Below, one piece after another: positions 63,408-64,000 of a stretch of 64,000 nucleotides of DNA (the first letter of the stretch is position 1; the number at the start of each line of letters is the position of its first letter). The DNA is from Osmia lignaria lignaria (lineage: Eukaryota > Arthropoda > Insecta > Hymenoptera > Megachilidae): contig NW_027478158.1 of the NCBI RefSeq assembly GCF_051020975.1, positions 7,068,001 through 7,132,000 on the forward strand, written 5' to 3'. The translations under genes and the position numbers were made by a program. The notes beneath the pieces are model-generated. The model was not told the DNA's origin, did not search any database, and was given only the letters and a program-made list of their open reading frames with translations.

Positions 63408-64000
63408 TGATCAGATGTGTAGTTCTCGAGATATATCAAGATATTTAAAAGTTCCGAAGCCGCACCAACATAATAGAGATACAGAAACATCGTGGCCCCT
63501 TTCTTTGAGATAACTCTGCACTATTGCGAGCTGGAAATGCCACTTCCAGCTTAGCTGTGCAGAAGAAGAACAACAAGAAGAAGAAATATCTCGAAATATG
63601 TCCGTCAGGCCCCTTCCCTTGAGATATATCTGCAAATATCTCGGAAACGAAGCGAGCTATGGCAAAATGTTAAGAGACCTTTTTTGTAGAGAATTAAGTT
63701 TCCTACTTTTTATGTTGTATGATATTTTTTGATCAGATGCGCAGTTCTCGAGATATATCAAGATATTTAAAAGTTCCGAAGCCGCACCAACATAATAGAG
63801 ATGCAGAAACACCGTGGCCCCTTTCTTTGAGATAACTCTGCACTATTGCGAGCTGCAAATGCCACTTCCAGCTTAGCTGTGCAGAAGAAGAACAACAAGA
63901 AGAAGAAATATCTCGAAATATGTCCGTCAGGCCCCTTCCCTTGAGATAAATCTGCAAATATCTCGGAAACGAAGCGAGCTATGGCATAATGTTAAGAGAC
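63408..64000 (+). repeat. Final complete monomer and partial monomer at right edge
   Basis: One complete copy (63408-63729) carries GATCAGATGTG and ACATCGTGG. The last 271 bp are the start of another copy, with AGATGCAG and ATGGCATAATG. The array continues beyond the window. Confidence 0.93.

Larger units (their letters stand above)
1..64000. repeat. Tandem satellite DNA array, 322-bp monomer, about 199 copies
   Basis: The same unit recurs every 322 bp over the full window. Phased on TGATCA, complete monomers begin at 295, 617, 939 and so on to 63408, giving 197 whole copies plus partial copies at both edges. The total offset from perfect 322-bp spacing is only +1 bp, explained by two 324-bp copies and three 321-bp copies. 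Copies differ mainly by substitutions, and many variants recur in several copies. Composition is about 39% G+C. No unique DNA separates the copies and neither array boundary is seen. Long homogeneous arrays of this kind are typical of eukaryotic centromeric or pericentromeric heterochromatin; that location is inferred, not shown. Confidence 0.99.

Noticed and set aside
1..64000. CRISPR array
   Set aside because: The entire 322-bp period is repetitive; there are no short repeats separated by unique spacers, and no cas genes.
1..64000. Tandem rDNA, histone or other gene cluster
   Set aside because: The 322-bp unit is too short for these clusters and shows no conserved rRNA or histone sequence that I recognise.
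1..64000. Transposable element or its terminal repeats
   Set aside because: No unit boundary, target-site duplication, terminal repeat or coding remnant was seen; every base belongs to the 322-bp periodicity.

Overview
The whole window is one tandem satellite DNA array. A monomer of 322 bp repeats head to tail from base 1 to base 64000 with no interruption. Phased on a TGATCA motif that opens almost every copy (first at 295-300), there are 197 complete monomers between 295 and 63729, a 294-bp partial copy at the left edge and a 271-bp partial copy at the right edge. Only five length variants were found: two 324-bp copies (from 6735 and 10601) and three 321-bp copies (from 18653, 53750 and 57291). 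No unique sequence, transposon, RNA gene or credible protein gene lies in the window, and neither end of the array is reached.

A 64-kb head-to-tail satellite points to eukaryotic heterochromatin, such as a centromeric or pericentromeric block, not to a bacterium or virus. A hand count of the prototype monomer at 17687-18008, read as the majority base at each site, gives 126 G+C of 322 (39%) and 11 CpG against about 12 expected. There is thus no CpG depletion, which fits a genome with little repeat methylation, for example many insects and other invertebrates, better than a vertebrate or most plants. I do not recognise the family by name and cannot assign a species.

The interest is in the higher-order structure. 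The array has three domains. The left domain (1-3836) and right domain (33142-64000) share sequence variants, for example CTAGTGCGAGCC. The central domain (3837-33141) lacks that variant and has its own set: AGAGGTACAG, a C-to-G change in the GAA tract, and GCTGCATCAAC. This looks like a younger family expanded inside an older array. Within the domains are local multi-monomer repeats of different sizes: a 12-mer of 3866 bp, variable units of 9, 14 and 12 monomers, a 6-mer (1932 bp), 5-mers (1610 bp), a 4-mer (1288 bp), 3-mers (966 bp), a 2-mer (644 bp) and a related 9-mer/11-mer pair. Adjacent units often differ by whole-monomer gains or losses and by mosaic monomers, as expected from unequal exchange and gene conversion.

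Each monomer has internal structure: a direct repeat of about 28 bp at an offset of 114 bp, inverted AAATATCTCGA-type motifs, a 19-bp dyad that is perfect in two copies, a GAA-rich tract, two T6 runs and a dyad near the 3' end. Most monomers carry an open minus-strand frame of 74 codons, but it starts with TTG rather than ATG, and stops and frameshifts in it have been amplified along with the array. It is treated as non-coding.
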